Below, in pieces: positions 35,855 to 46,600 of a DNA stretch of 64,000 nucleotides (position 1 is the stretch's first letter; each line of letters starts with the position of its first letter). A program made the translations under genes and the position numbers. The stretch is from Kriegella aquimaris (GTDB taxonomy: Bacteria > Bacteroidota > Bacteroidia > Flavobacteriales > Flavobacteriaceae): the NCBI RefSeq assembly GCF_900103215.1, contig NZ_FNGV01000009.1:62001-126000 (forward strand). The letters run 5' to 3'. The notes under the pieces are model-generated. The model searched no databases, was not told the origin of the DNA, and saw only the letters and a list, made by a program, of their open reading frames with translations.

Positions 35855-36407
35855 AACCTAATTTTTGTTGGTTTTTTATGTCCTGAAAGTAATAGGTAAT
35901 CATCGAAACTTTGGTCTATATGTGCAGAATGGCGTCGAAGAAGTGTAAATGGATGATTTTTATGTTTATTCGGAATTGTTTGATACTAATAGGAGAAGGT
36001 TTTGTAGAAGAAATAATATTAGTTTTTCGTGCGCTCGGGTTGTCTAAAAAAGATGTGATTTCATTCCCCGAATAATTATATTTTGACAAAATGATATTAT
36101 AAAAATAAAATTGTGAGCTGCCATTGTCGGGAAAAACATAAAAAATGGTGTTATAACCAGAAAAGTTGCGCTTGTTCGGTAAATTTTTGAAACTGGGGAA
36201 AGATGTAGAATATTTGTAAGTAGTTACTTTCTATATAAAAGAAAAAAGGTTGTAAATCGTAAAAGAAATGTGATACTTTTATTGTAAATGTTCTCGTGTA
36301 AAGAAAATTTGCATGATATTAAGACTATTGGGAATAGTGAGCTCTTTTTTTAAAATTAGTATTGAATTTTGTAAAATAACAAAAATATTGACCTTTAATA
36401 TAATCTT
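35855..36407. other. Long AT-rich intergenic region between two divergent lipoprotein genes
   Basis: A 553-bp stretch between two outward-facing lipoprotein genes. It is rich in A and T with no reading frame or RNA gene I recognise. It must carry at least two promoters, but no perfect TAnnTTTG box stands at the usual distance from either start. Several poly-T and poly-A runs are present, with nothing of clear function. Confidence 0.5.
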
Positions 36408-37727
36408 ATGAAGACAACGCGTATTAGTTTATTTGGTTTAATGGGAATTGCACTTTTATCGTGTAGCAAAAGTGATGATTCTACGCCACCCAAGATTGAT
36501 CCGGATCCGGATCCTGTGAACCAGGCACCAGCCGCCTTTGATTTGTTGACAGCGGCAGATGGCGCCGAAGGTGTTGACGTATTACCCACATTAACCTGGG
36601 AGACCGCCACCGATCCCGATGGCGATACTGTTAGTTATGATGTTTTTCTTGATGGTAGTGCCGATCCAACAACATTGTTGTCTGGTGCAGTTGGCGCAAC
36701 CACGGTTACAGGAACCGAACGCCTTCATTTTTTGACACCATACAATTGGAAAGTGATTGCTAAAGATACTGAGGGCGCTACCACGGCGAGCGGGGTTTTT
36801 GGATTTACTACAAGAGGATTGCGAGTTCCTGCTGCGGCAACAGTTGAAGCAGCTGCGTTTTCTCCAAAAATTGCTCTTTCTTCGGTTGCCTTCGGAGATA
36901 AGCTTTGGGTAATAGGCGGAAGAGATTCTGCAGGGTTTCAAGAAGAGGTTTGGTCGACTAGTGATGGGGCCGCTTGGTCTTTAGTTACTGAAGAACCTGG
37001 TTTTCTTGGAAGAGCAAGTCATGCAACTGCTGTCTTTCAAGACAAAATGTGGGTGATGGGAGGTACTTCGATCCGCGAAGTCGCTCCCACACCAGAGAAT
37101 CCATCTGGAGATGAGCAATATTATATGAACGATGTATGGTCTAGTGTCAATGGTACCGATTGGGTAGAATTGACTTCAGAGGCCGCTTTTGCAAAACGTG
37201 ATGGATTGACTTCTGCAGTTTTGGGTGATCGGCTTTTTGTAATGGGTGGTTATGATGGTACCTATATGAATGATGTTTGGTCCACAACCGACGGAGAAGT
37301 TTGGGAACAGGTAGTTGCATCGGCTGAGTTTTCAGCCCGTTCTGGTCACACCACTGTAGTGTTTGACGATAAGATTTGGGTAATCGGTGGCTGGGATGGT
37401 ATCAAAAGATTGAATGATGTTTGGTACAGTGCCGACGGTATAACTTGGTCTCAGGCCACTGGAGCAGCTGAGTTTTCTGCCCGTGTAAATCCTACAGCGG
37501 CAGTATTCGATGGTAAACTTTGGGTTATCGCTGGATATGCCTCAACTGCTGTGAACGATATCTGGTTCAGTGCAGATGGTATTACTTGGGAACAAGCGTC
37601 GGGTGACGAAACTTTTCCAGTTAGAGGTGACCATACTACCGCCGTATTCGATGATAAAATATGGGTAATAGGAGGAAATGATGGAAGCTTAGATCAAAAG
37701 TATAACGATGTTTGGGCATTGGATTAA
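36408..37727 (+). CDS. Kelch-type beta-propeller lipoprotein
   Basis: A 439-residue protein. A lipoprotein signal ends IALLSC (Cys19), and a Pro/Asp-rich linker (SKSDDSTPPKIDPDPDPV) follows. A fibronectin-III-like domain covers about 42-140 (DLLTAADGAEGVDVLPTLTW to FTTRG). From about 150 to the end there are six units of near 48 residues with the pattern A-V-F-D-D-K-x-W-V-I-G-G ... D-V-W-x-S-x-D-G-x-x-W, for example at TAVFQDKMWVMGG and TVVFDDKIWVIGG. These are Kelch/galactose-oxidase-type blades that would close a six-bladed propeller. Its ligand is unknown; surface carbohydrate or protein binding is a common role. It is followed by a strong terminator. Confidence 0.85.
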   Translation: MKTTRISLFGLMGIALLSCSKSDDSTPPKIDPDPDPVNQAPAAFDLLTAADGAEGVDVLPTLTWETATDPDGDTVSYDVFLDGSADPTTLLSGAVGATTVTGTERLHFLTPYNWKVIAKDTEGATTASGVFGFTTRGLRVPAAATVEAAAFSPKIALSSVAFGDKLWVIGGRDSAGFQEEVWSTSDGAAWSLVTEEPGFLGRASHATAVFQDKMWVMGGTSIREVAPTPENPSGDEQYYMNDVWSSVNGTDWVELTSEAAFAKRDGLTSAVLGDRLFVMGGYDGTYMNDVWSTTDGEVWEQVVASAEFSARSGHTTVVFDDKIWVIGGWDGIKRLNDVWYSADGITWSQATGAAEFSARVNPTAAVFDGKLWVIAGYASTAVNDIWFSADGITWEQASGDETFPVRGDHTTAVFDDKIWVIGGNDGSLDQKYNDVWALD

Positions 37728-37782
37728 TACATAAAACGGGCTGCCTAGGTGTAACTAACTAGCGAACAGGCCATAAAAGTAT

Positions 37783-37824
37783 ACGGTCGAAGTAGGTTTT
37801 TTCAAACTACTTCGACCGTTTTTA
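37783..37824 (+). terminator. Strong intrinsic terminator after the Kelch gene
   Basis: A 13-bp perfect stem, ACGGTCGAAGTAG (37783-37795) with CTACTTCGACCGT (37807-37819), an 11-nt loop and a T-run to 37824. It isolates the Kelch gene from queG. Confidence 0.9.
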
Positions 37825-37968
37825 TTTGTTCAAATTTGAAAGTTCAAGCCTGTGTGAAATCTTCAGACTGCCAGAGCCTGATGTGACCTTAAAATGTTGT
37901 GCATTGTAAAATCCTAGATTAAGATTAGTACCTTCGTCATTATCAAATTGTCGGGTGACCACATCAAA

Positions 37969-38889
37969 ATGTTAGGAAAACCAGAATATGCAAAAGCTAT
38001 AAAAACCGAGGCCAAACGTCTTGGTTTTTTGTCATGCGGTATTTCAAAGGCCGAATTTTTGGAAGAGGAGGCTCCGAGATTGGAGCAATGGCTAGAGAAT
38101 AATATGCATGGCGAAATGGCTTACATGGCCAACCATTTTGACAAGCGACTAGACCCTACCAAGCTGGTCGAAGGGTCAAAATCGGTCATTTCACTATTGC
38201 TGAATTATTATCCGGAAGAAACACAGAAAAATGATAGTTATAAGTTGTCGAAATATGCGTATGGCCACGATTATCATCATGTTATCAAATCAAAGCTAAA
38301 ACTGTTGCAAGAGTTTATTTCCGAGGAGATTGGTGACGTTAATGGTCGTGCCTTTGTTGATTCAGCACCCGTTTTAGATAAAGCGTGGGCGGCTAAGAGT
38401 GGTCTGGGTTGGATTGGAAAACACAGCAATCTACTTACCCAACAAGTCGGTTCATTTTACTTCATTGCCGAACTTATTGTTGATTTGGAATTGGAATATG
38501 ATTTGCCCGTCACCGATCACTGTGGCACCTGCACGGCTTGTATCGATGCTTGCCCAACAGAAGCCATAGTTGAACCTTATGTGGTCGATGGAAGCAAATG
38601 TATTTCCTACTTTACCATCGAATTAAAAAATGAGATTCCGAATGAGTTTCATGGAAAATTTGATGATTGGATGTTCGGTTGCGATGTTTGTCAAGACGTT
38701 TGCCCCTGGAACCGGTTTTCAAAACCCCACAATGAGCCTTTATTCAATCCGCATCCTGAATTGTTGTCGATGACCAAAAAAGATTGGCAAGAAATAACCG
38801 AAGACGTTTTCAAAAAAGTCTTTCAAAAATCAGCAGTAAAAAGAACTAAATTCTCAGGGCTACAACGAAACATTGAATTCTTGAAGTAA
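37969..38889 (+). CDS. queG: Epoxyqueuosine reductase
   Basis: The ATG at 37969 gives 306 residues; the open frame extends to a TTG at 37948 that adds seven residues. The N-terminal corrinoid-binding region ([19 protein letters not shown], then [17 protein letters not shown], and the segment [14 protein letters not shown]) leads to two 4Fe-4S binding groups: [12 protein letters not shown] (about 184-195) and [12 protein letters not shown] (about 240-251). Family knowledge: QueG reduces epoxyqueuosine to queuosine in tRNA using cobalamin and iron-sulfur clusters, the last step of the pathway. No other queuosine gene is nearby. A weak TAnnTTTG-like box (TACCTTCG, 37929-37936) may be its promoter. 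Confidence 0.93.
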   Translation: MLGKPEYAKAIKTEAKRLGFLSCGISKAEFLEEEAPRLEQWLENNMHGEMAYMANHFDKRLDPTKLVEGSKSVISLLLNYYPEETQKNDSYKLSKYAYGHDYHHVIKSKLKLLQEFISEEIGDVNGRAFVDSAPVLDKAWAAKSGLGWIGKHSNLLTQQVGSFYFIAELIVDLELEYDLPVTDHCGTCTACIDACPTEAIVEPYVVDGSKCISYFTIELKNEIPNEFHGKFDDWMFGCDVCQDVCPWNRFSKPHNEPLFNPHPELLSMTKKDWQEITEDVFKKVFQKSAVKRTKFSGLQRNIEFLK

Positions 38890-39052
38890 TAGACACCGCT
38901 TTTAAATCGTTGTCGATTTTTTGCAAATACTTTAAATTTCTCATCAAAGGTTTCTTAAACCTTATCATGCATTCTTACTTCGATTTTCAACTGTTCAAGC
39001 ATTAAAAAACACTATATTGAGTAGAATTTTTTTCGACTAAACTAGTGTAACA

Positions 39053-40489
39053 ATGAAAATACGGAAGCCTGAGCTGAGTTTTTGGCAGATATGGAACATG
39101 AATGTGGGTTTTTTTGGAATCCAGTTTAGTTTCGGGCTACAACAGACCGCAATAAATCCTATATTTTCTTTTCTTGGTGCACATCACGAAGAACTTCCTT
39201 TGCTCAATCTTGCAGGTCCAGTTACCGGGTTGTTGATTCAGCCGATAATCGGGGCGATTTCTGACAAAACTTGGTCACCGCGGTGGGGACGTCGCAAACC
39301 TTTTTTCTTGATTGGTGCCATAGTAGCAAGTTTATGTCTGTTTGTATTTCCCTTTAGTTCTCATTTGTGGTTTGCCGTAGGGCTTCTTTGGATTTTAGAT
39401 GCCGCCAACAATACAGCTATGGAACCGTACAGGGCCTTTGTGGGTGATAAATTGCCCGATAACCAATTGACGTACGGTTTTCAAATGCAAAGTCTGTTTG
39501 TGGGTGCAGGTATCACCCTGGCGAATTTTTCATTGTTCCTTTTTCAAGATTGGTTCAGTGTTCCTTCGGCAAGTGGAAGCCTTTGTTCAACCACCACCGA
39601 GGTAGTGTCGGCAATCCCGACGTGGGTGTATTATAGTTTCTTTTTAGGTGCGGTAGCTTCCATGGGAACTATTTTATGGTCTGTTTTTAAAACACCTGAG
39701 ATACCGCCTACGGATGCCGAACTTGCACATATAAGAAATAAAGATAGGGGCAAGTCTTTTATTCAGAAAGTTTTCGGACCCGTTCTCGAAATTGTACATG
39801 CCATTGGTGTTATGCCCAAACTAATGTGGCGTCTTTCAGCCGTCTATTTTTTTCAATGGTATGCCCTGTTCGTATACTGGCAGTTCATAACCCCGATGCT
39901 CAGAACCGGCCTGTTTGGTATTAGTAACCAAGATACTGAAAGGTTTGAATCCATTATGGCCGCTTGTAATGCTGGTAGTGTAATCGGAACAAGCGACCTA
40001 TCTTTTGCTCAAAATATTCAATCACTATCGGAACAGGCCTTGGCCCAAACCGGGTTGATGAACGGGACGTATAATTTAGTGACGATGGTCGTGGCTTTGG
40101 CCCTGGTGCCTTTGGCAAGAAAATACAGTTCGAAGTTGGTTTATGTGCTCAGTTTAGTGCTGACCGGAGTGGCCATGTTGAGTATGCCCTATATTTCAGA
40201 TCAATATCTATTGCTTCTGCCAATGATTTTATTTGGTGTCGGGTGGGCGGCGATGATGGGTATTCCGTATGCTATGGTATCGAAAGTGATTCCTGAAGAT
40301 CGTCGGGGTGTTTATATGGGCATCGTGAATATGATGATAGTGATACCCATGCTGATTCAGACGGTTTCCTTCGGATTTATTATCAAGAATATGCTTGGTA
40401 ATGACGCTATAAATGCTATTCTTTTTGGGGGAATTTTCTTCATCATTGCAGCGATTTTGGCATTGCGTTTGAAGATTCCCGATGATTGA
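39053..40489 (+). CDS. MFS sugar transporter (SLC45/GPH-like)
   Basis: A 478-residue protein with 12 predicted helices. It carries the typical MFS loop DKTWSPRWGRRKPFFLIG (about 78-95) and a GFQMQSLFVG segment (about 141-150), as in sucrose and maltose permeases of the glycoside-pentoside-hexuronide and SLC45 type. There is a periplasmic or cytoplasmic insert around residues 300-330 (GLFGISNQDTERFESIM). Family knowledge: such proteins carry disaccharides or related sugars with cations. The gene stands alone, with no glycosidase or regulator beside it, so the substrate is unknown. Confidence 0.82.
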   Translation: MKIRKPELSFWQIWNMNVGFFGIQFSFGLQQTAINPIFSFLGAHHEELPLLNLAGPVTGLLIQPIIGAISDKTWSPRWGRRKPFFLIGAIVASLCLFVFPFSSHLWFAVGLLWILDAANNTAMEPYRAFVGDKLPDNQLTYGFQMQSLFVGAGITLANFSLFLFQDWFSVPSASGSLCSTTTEVVSAIPTWVYYSFFLGAVASMGTILWSVFKTPEIPPTDAELAHIRNKDRGKSFIQKVFGPVLEIVHAIGVMPKLMWRLSAVYFFQWYALFVYWQFITPMLRTGLFGISNQDTERFESIMAACNAGSVIGTSDLSFAQNIQSLSEQALAQTGLMNGTYNLVTMVVALALVPLARKYSSKLVYVLSLVLTGVAMLSMPYISDQYLLLLPMILFGVGWAAMMGIPYAMVSKVIPEDRRGVYMGIVNMMIVIPMLIQTVSFGFIIKNMLGNDAINAILFGGIFFIIAAILALRLKIPDD

Positions 40490-40627
40490 TAAGTAATGCA
40501 ATTCGGGGAATGTATTTTTCCTAGCGGTAAGATTGTTACCTAAGATAAAAACGGGATAAAAAGTAGACGCCCCGAACTTAAACTTCATTTCAGCAACTTT
40601 CAACGACTTTTATCCGAAGAATACTAC

Positions 40628-40635
40628 TAAATTTG
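40628..40635 (+). promoter_or_regulatory. TAnnTTTG promoter box of the malic enzyme gene
   Basis: TAAATTTG matches the box exactly and ends 19 bp before the ATG at 40655. The upstream element is weak. Confidence 0.5.
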
Positions 40636-40654
40636 TTTTCCAAAGTCTAACTAT

Positions 40655-42952
40655 ATGAGCAACGAGAAACAAAGACGTGAAGCATTGGTCTACCACGCCA
40701 AACCCCAACCTGGAAAGATTAAGATTGTACCTACTAAGCCTTATGCCACCCAACGTGATTTGGCGCTAGCTTATTCCCCTGGGGTTGCAGAGCCCTGTTT
40801 GGAAATCGCAAAAAATAAGGACAACGTATATAAATACACCTCAAAAGGTAATATAGTTGCCATTATATCGAATGGTACGGCCGTACTAGGACTTGGTGAT
40901 ATCGGACCCGAGGCTAGCAAACCCGTTATGGAAGGGAAGGCTTTGCTTTTTAAGATTTTTGCAGATATTGACGGAATCGATATCGAAGTTGATACCAAAG
41001 ACGTTGATAAATTTGTGGAAACGGTCAAGATGATTGCACCCACTTTCGGAGGCATCAACCTTGAAGATATAAAAGCACCCGAAGCTTTTGAAATTGAAAG
41101 ACGCTTAAAGGAAGAACTTGATATTCCGGTGATGCACGATGATCAGCATGGTACAGCGATTATTTCTGCTGCTGCTTTGTTGAACGCCCTTGAAATAGCC
41201 CAAAAGAAGATGCACGAAGTAAGAATTGTGGTGAGTGGTGCAGGTGCGGCCGCAGTTTCGTGTACCAAGTTATATAAAGCTTTCGGGGCGAAGGCCGAAA
41301 ATATTGTAATGTTGGATAGTAAAGGAGTGATTCGAAAGGATGCCGAAAACTTGGCTCCTTCGAAATTGGAGTTTGCCACCGATAGAAAAATTGACACCTT
41401 GGAAGAAGCCATGATTGATGCCGATGTTTTTGTGGGCTTGTCCGTTAAGGATATAGTGTCCCCTGAAATGCTGCTTTCCATGGCGAAGGATCCTATTGTT
41501 TTTGCTATGGCGAATCCTGATCCCGAAATGAAATATGAATTGGCCGTCTCGACTCGAAAAGATGTTATTATGGCTACTGGGCGTTCAGACCATCCTAATC
41601 AGGTAAACAATGTTTTAGGTTTTCCTTTTATATTCCGGGGGGCCTTAGATGTACGGGCGTCGGCAATTAACGAAGAAATGAAGATGGCCGCGGTAAAAGC
41701 TTTAGCTTCCTTGGCCAAAGAACCCGTTCCCGAACAAGTGAATATAGCCTATGGAGAAACAAGGTTGACATTCGGCAGGGAATATATCATACCCAAACCT
41801 TTTGACCAACGGTTGATATCCGAAATTCCGCCAGCAGTGGCAAAAGCTGCAATTGATAGTGGGGTTGCAAGAATCCCTATCGAGGATTGGAGCAAATATC
41901 GCGAGGAGCTATTACAGCGCTCGGGAGACGATAACAAGGTAATGCGACTGCTTATGAACAGGGCGAAAATCGACCCTAAAAAAATTGTTTATGCCGAAGC
42001 TGACCATCTAGATGTCTTAAAGGCGGCTCAGATAGCTTATGAAGAGGGTATCTCCATACCGATACTTTTAGGCAAACGTGATATCATCGAAGAACTGATG
42101 GGGGAATTGGAATTCGATGCCGATATTGTTATCATTGACCCCAACGCTATCGAATCGAATGAGAGAAGAGATAGGTATGCTACAAAATATTGGGAAAATA
42201 GAAGGCGAAGTGGCTCTACCTTGTACAATGCGAAATCTAAGATGCGTGAGCGTAATTATTTCGGGGCGATGATGGTTCTTGAAGGTGATGCAGATGGTAT
42301 GATTTCAGGTTATTCACGAGCGTACCCCAGAGTGGTAAAACCAATATTCGAGGTGATTGGGAGGGCTACTGGTGTCACAAAGGCCGCCACGGTTCACATT
42401 ATGATCACACGAAGAGGACCGTTGTTCTTGGCCGATACTTCTATAAATATCGACCCCACGGCAGAAGAAATAGCAGAAATAGCCCGAATGACCGCCAAGG
42501 TTGCAGCTACTTTTGGTTTTGATCCCGTAATGGCTTTGTTGTCTTATGCAAACTTTGGGTCTTCTAATCACCCGCATGCTACCAAGGTAAGAAAGGCGAT
42601 TAAAATCTTACATGCAGAAGATCCTGAATTGGTGGTCGATGGAGAAATTCAAACCGACTTTGCCCTTAATAAAGAATTGCATCAAAGCCAGTTTCCGTTT
42701 TCTAAACTAGCAGGAAAAAAGGTGAATACTTTGATTTTTCCGAATTTGGAATCGGCGAATATTACTTATAAACTGTTGAAGGAACTTAATGAAGCGGCAT
42801 CAATCGGACCAATTATGGTCGGATTGCGAAGGTCTGTACATGTTCTGCAATTGGGTGCAAGCGTTGATGAAATGGTAAATATGTCGGCAATAGCCGTAAT
42901 CGATGCACAAGAGCGAGAAAAACGCAAGAAAGCAAAAATAGGCAGTAATTAG
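40655..42952 (+). CDS. maeB: NADP-dependent malic enzyme with C-terminal phosphotransacetylase-like domain
   Basis: A 765-residue protein of the MaeB type. The malic enzyme part (residues 1-430) has LAYSPGVAEPCLEIA, VMHDDQHGTAIISAAALLNAL (the NAD(P)-domain entry) and VVSGAGAAAVSCTKL (nucleotide-binding Gly-rich loop). The second half (about 430-760) is a phosphate acetyltransferase-like domain with YAEADHLDVLKAAQIA and GDADGMISGYSRAYP. Family knowledge: MaeB decarboxylates malate to pyruvate with NADP+; its PTA-like domain senses acetyl-CoA and has no transacetylase activity in the enzymes studied. It precedes ruvA by 104 bp in the order usual for flavobacteria. Confidence 0.93.
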   Translation: MSNEKQRREALVYHAKPQPGKIKIVPTKPYATQRDLALAYSPGVAEPCLEIAKNKDNVYKYTSKGNIVAIISNGTAVLGLGDIGPEASKPVMEGKALLFKIFADIDGIDIEVDTKDVDKFVETVKMIAPTFGGINLEDIKAPEAFEIERRLKEELDIPVMHDDQHGTAIISAAALLNALEIAQKKMHEVRIVVSGAGAAAVSCTKLYKAFGAKAENIVMLDSKGVIRKDAENLAPSKLEFATDRKIDTLEEAMIDADVFVGLSVKDIVSPEMLLSMAKDPIVFAMANPDPEMKYELAVSTRKDVIMATGRSDHPNQVNNVLGFPFIFRGALDVRASAINEEMKMAAVKALASLAKEPVPEQVNIAYGETRLTFGREYIIPKPFDQRLISEIPPAVAKAAIDSGVARIPIEDWSKYREELLQRSGDDNKVMRLLMNRAKIDPKKIVYAEADHLDVLKAAQIAYEEGISIPILLGKRDIIEELMGELEFDADIVIIDPNAIESNERRDRYATKYWENRRRSGSTLYNAKSKMRERNYFGAMMVLEGDADGMISGYSRAYPRVVKPIFEVIGRATGVTKAATVHIMITRRGPLFLADTSINIDPTAEEIAEIARMTAKVAATFGFDPVMALLSYANFGSSNHPHATKVRKAIKILHAEDPELVVDGEIQTDFALNKELHQSQFPFSKLAGKKVNTLIFPNLESANITYKLLKELNEAASIGPIMVGLRRSVHVLQLGASVDEMVNMSAIAVIDAQEREKRKKAKIGSN

Positions 42953-43056
42953 TTGAACTTTTGTACATATCCGATTCGAGTTTGAACTTGATGGAACAAT
43001 ACCTTCTTGTACTTGATGTGTTATGGAGACTTAATATTTAAACCTGGATTTAACTT

Positions 43057-43638
43057 ATGATTCATCATCTTCACGGCAGACTTATTGAAAAGAATCCCAC
43101 CCATGTTATTATCGAATGTGCGGGAGTCGGATATTTTGTCAATATATCTTTAAACACCTTTTCGAAGGTTTCCGATAATGAAAACATCAGTTTATATACC
43201 CATCTGCAGATTAAGGAAGATTCACATACCTTGTTCGGTTTCGTAGAGAAATCGGAACGGGAGATTTTCCGTTTATTACTATCTGTTTCAGGAATTGGTT
43301 CCAGTACGGCCCGAACGATGTTATCATCGCTTTCGCCGTCACAAATAAGAGATGCTATAGCCTCTGGTGATGTGGCTACGATTCAAGGGATAAAAGGGAT
43401 CGGTGTAAAGACTGCTCAGCGGGTGATTCTAGATCTTAAAGACAAGATTTTGAAAATCTATAATATTGATGAACTTTCCCTTGTTTCAAACAATACAAAT
43501 AAAGATGAAGCGTTATCTGCATTAGAGGTTCTTGGATTTGTCAGGAAGCAGGCCGAAAAGGTCGTTGACAAGGTTTTGGCACAAGACCCGACACTGAGCG
43601 TCGAGGAAACTCTAAAACGCGCGCTCAAAAATTTATAA
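43057..43638 (+). CDS. ruvA: Holliday junction DNA-binding subunit RuvA
   Basis: A 193-residue RuvA with the three domains: an N-terminal OB-fold (MIHHLHGRLIEKNPTHVIIECAGVGYFV), a middle pair of helix-hairpin-helix motifs (LLSVSGIGSSTARTML and IQGIKGIGVKTAQRVILDL), and a C-terminal three-helix domain that contacts RuvB (ALSALEVLGFVRKQAEKVVDKVL). Family knowledge: RuvA tetramers hold the four-way junction and load RuvB. The stop is followed after five bases by the TTG start of sprA; the two are probably co-transcribed. Confidence 0.96.
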   Translation: MIHHLHGRLIEKNPTHVIIECAGVGYFVNISLNTFSKVSDNENISLYTHLQIKEDSHTLFGFVEKSEREIFRLLLSVSGIGSSTARTMLSSLSPSQIRDAIASGDVATIQGIKGIGVKTAQRVILDLKDKILKIYNIDELSLVSNNTNKDEALSALEVLGFVRKQAEKVVDKVLAQDPTLSVEETLKRALKNL

Positions 43639-43643
43639 CAAGT

Positions 43644-46600
43644 TTGAAAACAGGGGCAAAAACAATTCTTAAATCATCATTTAAGCTTACCTTTCTATTC
43701 GTTATTTTCTTTATGGCAACGGAAACTTCCTTTGCACAAGATACCGATGAACAAGAAACGGATGAACAAGAATTGGATTCTGTAAAAACAGGTTTCTCGC
43801 TAGGGAGATTAAAGATGCCCAACCCCGAAAGCATCGTTTCAAAATATATTTACGACCCCAAGCTTGACCGATACATTTACAAAGAAAGCATCGGTGATTT
43901 TGATATCGGATACCCAATAATCCTTACGTCTGAGCAATATCTTGAACTGGTTCGCCAAGAAGGTATCAAAGATTATTTTAAAGAGAAATCGGATGCCTAC
44001 TCTGGAAAAAAGGAGGGAAGTGAAGAAGCTCGAAAAAACCTCTTGCCCAACTTTTATGTCAATAACAGTTTCTTTCAGTCTGTATTTGGAGGAAATACCA
44101 TAGAAGTTATTCCACAAGGATCTGTAGCGATGGATTTAGGTGTTATTTGGCAAAAAAATGACAACCCATCCCTTTCACCAAGAAACCGTACCAACCTATC
44201 TTTTGATTTTGACCAACGTATAAGTTTGAGCATGTTGGGAAAAATAGGTGAGCGGCTACAGGTGACTGCCAACTACGATACCGAAGCTACATTCGATTTT
44301 CAGAATATTGTAAAGCTTGATTATACACCGACCGAAGACGATATCATTCGTAAAATTGAAGTGGGTAATGTGAGCATGCCGCTCAATAGTTCCTTGATCC
44401 AAGGGGCGCAGAGCCTTTTTGGGGTAAAGACCCAATTGCAATTCGGTAAGACTATGGTGACCGCCGTTTTTTCCGAACAGCAATCGCAGAACAACACAGT
44501 AGTGGCACAAGGGGGAGGAACCTTGAATGAATTCTCTGTCACAGCTTTGGATTACGATGAGGACAAACATTTCTTCCTTGCCCAATATTTCAGGGACACC
44601 TATGACGAGGCGCTTTCAAACTATCCTTTTATCCGTAGTGGAGTACAGATAACGCGGCTTGAAGTCTGGGTTACCAATCGTAGCCAGCAGACGCTGAATG
44701 TTCGAAATATTGTGGGTATTCAAGATTTAGGGGAATATGATCCGCTTAACGGACCTACCGAATCAAAAACTAGAATTTATAGTCAGATTGCCGGTAATAA
44801 TCCTCCGGCCGGATTCTTTAATACCAATACTACAGACATGCAGCCCAACGGCTTGCCAAGAAACAATGCCAATGATTATGATCCGGCATTGATTGGTGCT
44901 GGAGGCGTTTTGACAGAGAGTATTCGTGATATAGCTACGGTAGAACAAGGTTTTAATGTGCCGGGCTATCAGCCAAACCAAGGTTTTGATTATGCGATTC
45001 TAGAGAATGCACGAAAATTGGAACTCGGGCGTGACTTCGATTTCAATTCACAATTAGGGTATGTTTCTTTGAACCAGCGTTTAAGTAACGATGAGGTTTT
45101 GGCCGCCGCCTTTCAATATACCTATAATGGAAAAGTGTATCAAGTAGGTGAGTTCGCAAATGGGGGTCTAGATGCTACCACAGTGTCTGGGGGTATCAAT
45201 GCTGCCAATCCTATAATCGAAAACAATACGTTGGTATTGAAATTACTCAAGAGTAATATCACGAGTGTCTCAGATCCCATTTGGGATTTGATGATGAAGA
45301 ATATTTATGCGACCGGGGCCTTCCGTTTGAGCGAAGACGATTTTAAAATGAATATTCTGTATTCCAATCCGACTCCGCGAAACTACATAACACCGGTAGA
45401 CGATGCTACGTGGCCCGATGGGTTGGAAGAGGATATATTGCTGAAAGTGTTCAATTTTGATCGCTTGAACGCTTATAACGATGTTCAGCCAGAAGGTGAT
45501 GGGTTCTTTGATTTTGTACAAGGAATTACGGTCGATACCCAAGGAGGGAATATTATTTTTACAAAAGTGGAACCTTTTGGGGAATATTTGTTCGAAACTT
45601 TGGGCGGCGGTACTTATGATGTGGCCAATGGCCAGGGTTATAATGCGAACCAGCAAAAATATGTGTTTAGGGATATGTACGAGCTTACCAAATCGGCGGC
45701 GTTACAAGACCCTGAAAAAAACAAGTTCTTATTGAAAGGGCGCTATAAGTCTGAGGGAAGCAATGGTATTCCCATCGGGGCGTTCAATGTGCCAAGAGGT
45801 TCGGTACGGGTTACTGCCGGAGGGCGTCAATTACAGGAAGGTATTGACTATACCGTAAATTATCAGGCAGGTACCGTGCAATTATTGGATCCCAGTTTAG
45901 AAGCCTCCAACACGCCAATCAACATATCGGTAGAAAACAATGCTGTTTTCGGCCAACAGACCAGAAGATTTACGGGCGTTAATGTAGAACATCAATTCAA
46001 CGATAACTTTGTGTTAGGCGCTACGTTTCTAAACTTGAACGAACGTCCGTTGACCCAGAAATCCAATTTTGGGGTAGAACCTGTAAACAATACTATTTTC
46101 GGTGTGAACGGAAACTTCTCGACAGAAATTCCTTTTCTGACCCGATTGGTAAACAAATTACCGAATATAGATACCGACGTTCCTTCTAATCTTTCTGTTC
46201 GGGGAGAGGTTGCTTGGTTGAAACCGAATTCTCCGAAAAATGCTGATTTTCAAGGGGAGACTACGACGTATCTCGATGACTTTGAAGGAGCACAGGCACT
46301 TATAGATATTCGTTCTTCTTTGGGCTGGTCACTGGCCAGTACGCCTATTGAGTTTTTAGATAGCCCGACACAGAAAGGTTTGGAAACAGGTTTTCAAAGA
46401 GCTAAACTGGCATGGTACACCATAGATCCTATTTTTTATACAAATCAACGGCCATCAAGTATTGGAGATAGTGATATATCCATTAATACGACCCGACGAA
46501 TATTCGTTAACGAAGTATTTCCAAAGGTAGAAATTGCACAAGGTCAGACAAGACAACAGACTACGTTAGATTTGGCGTATTATCCAAATCTTAAAGGTCC

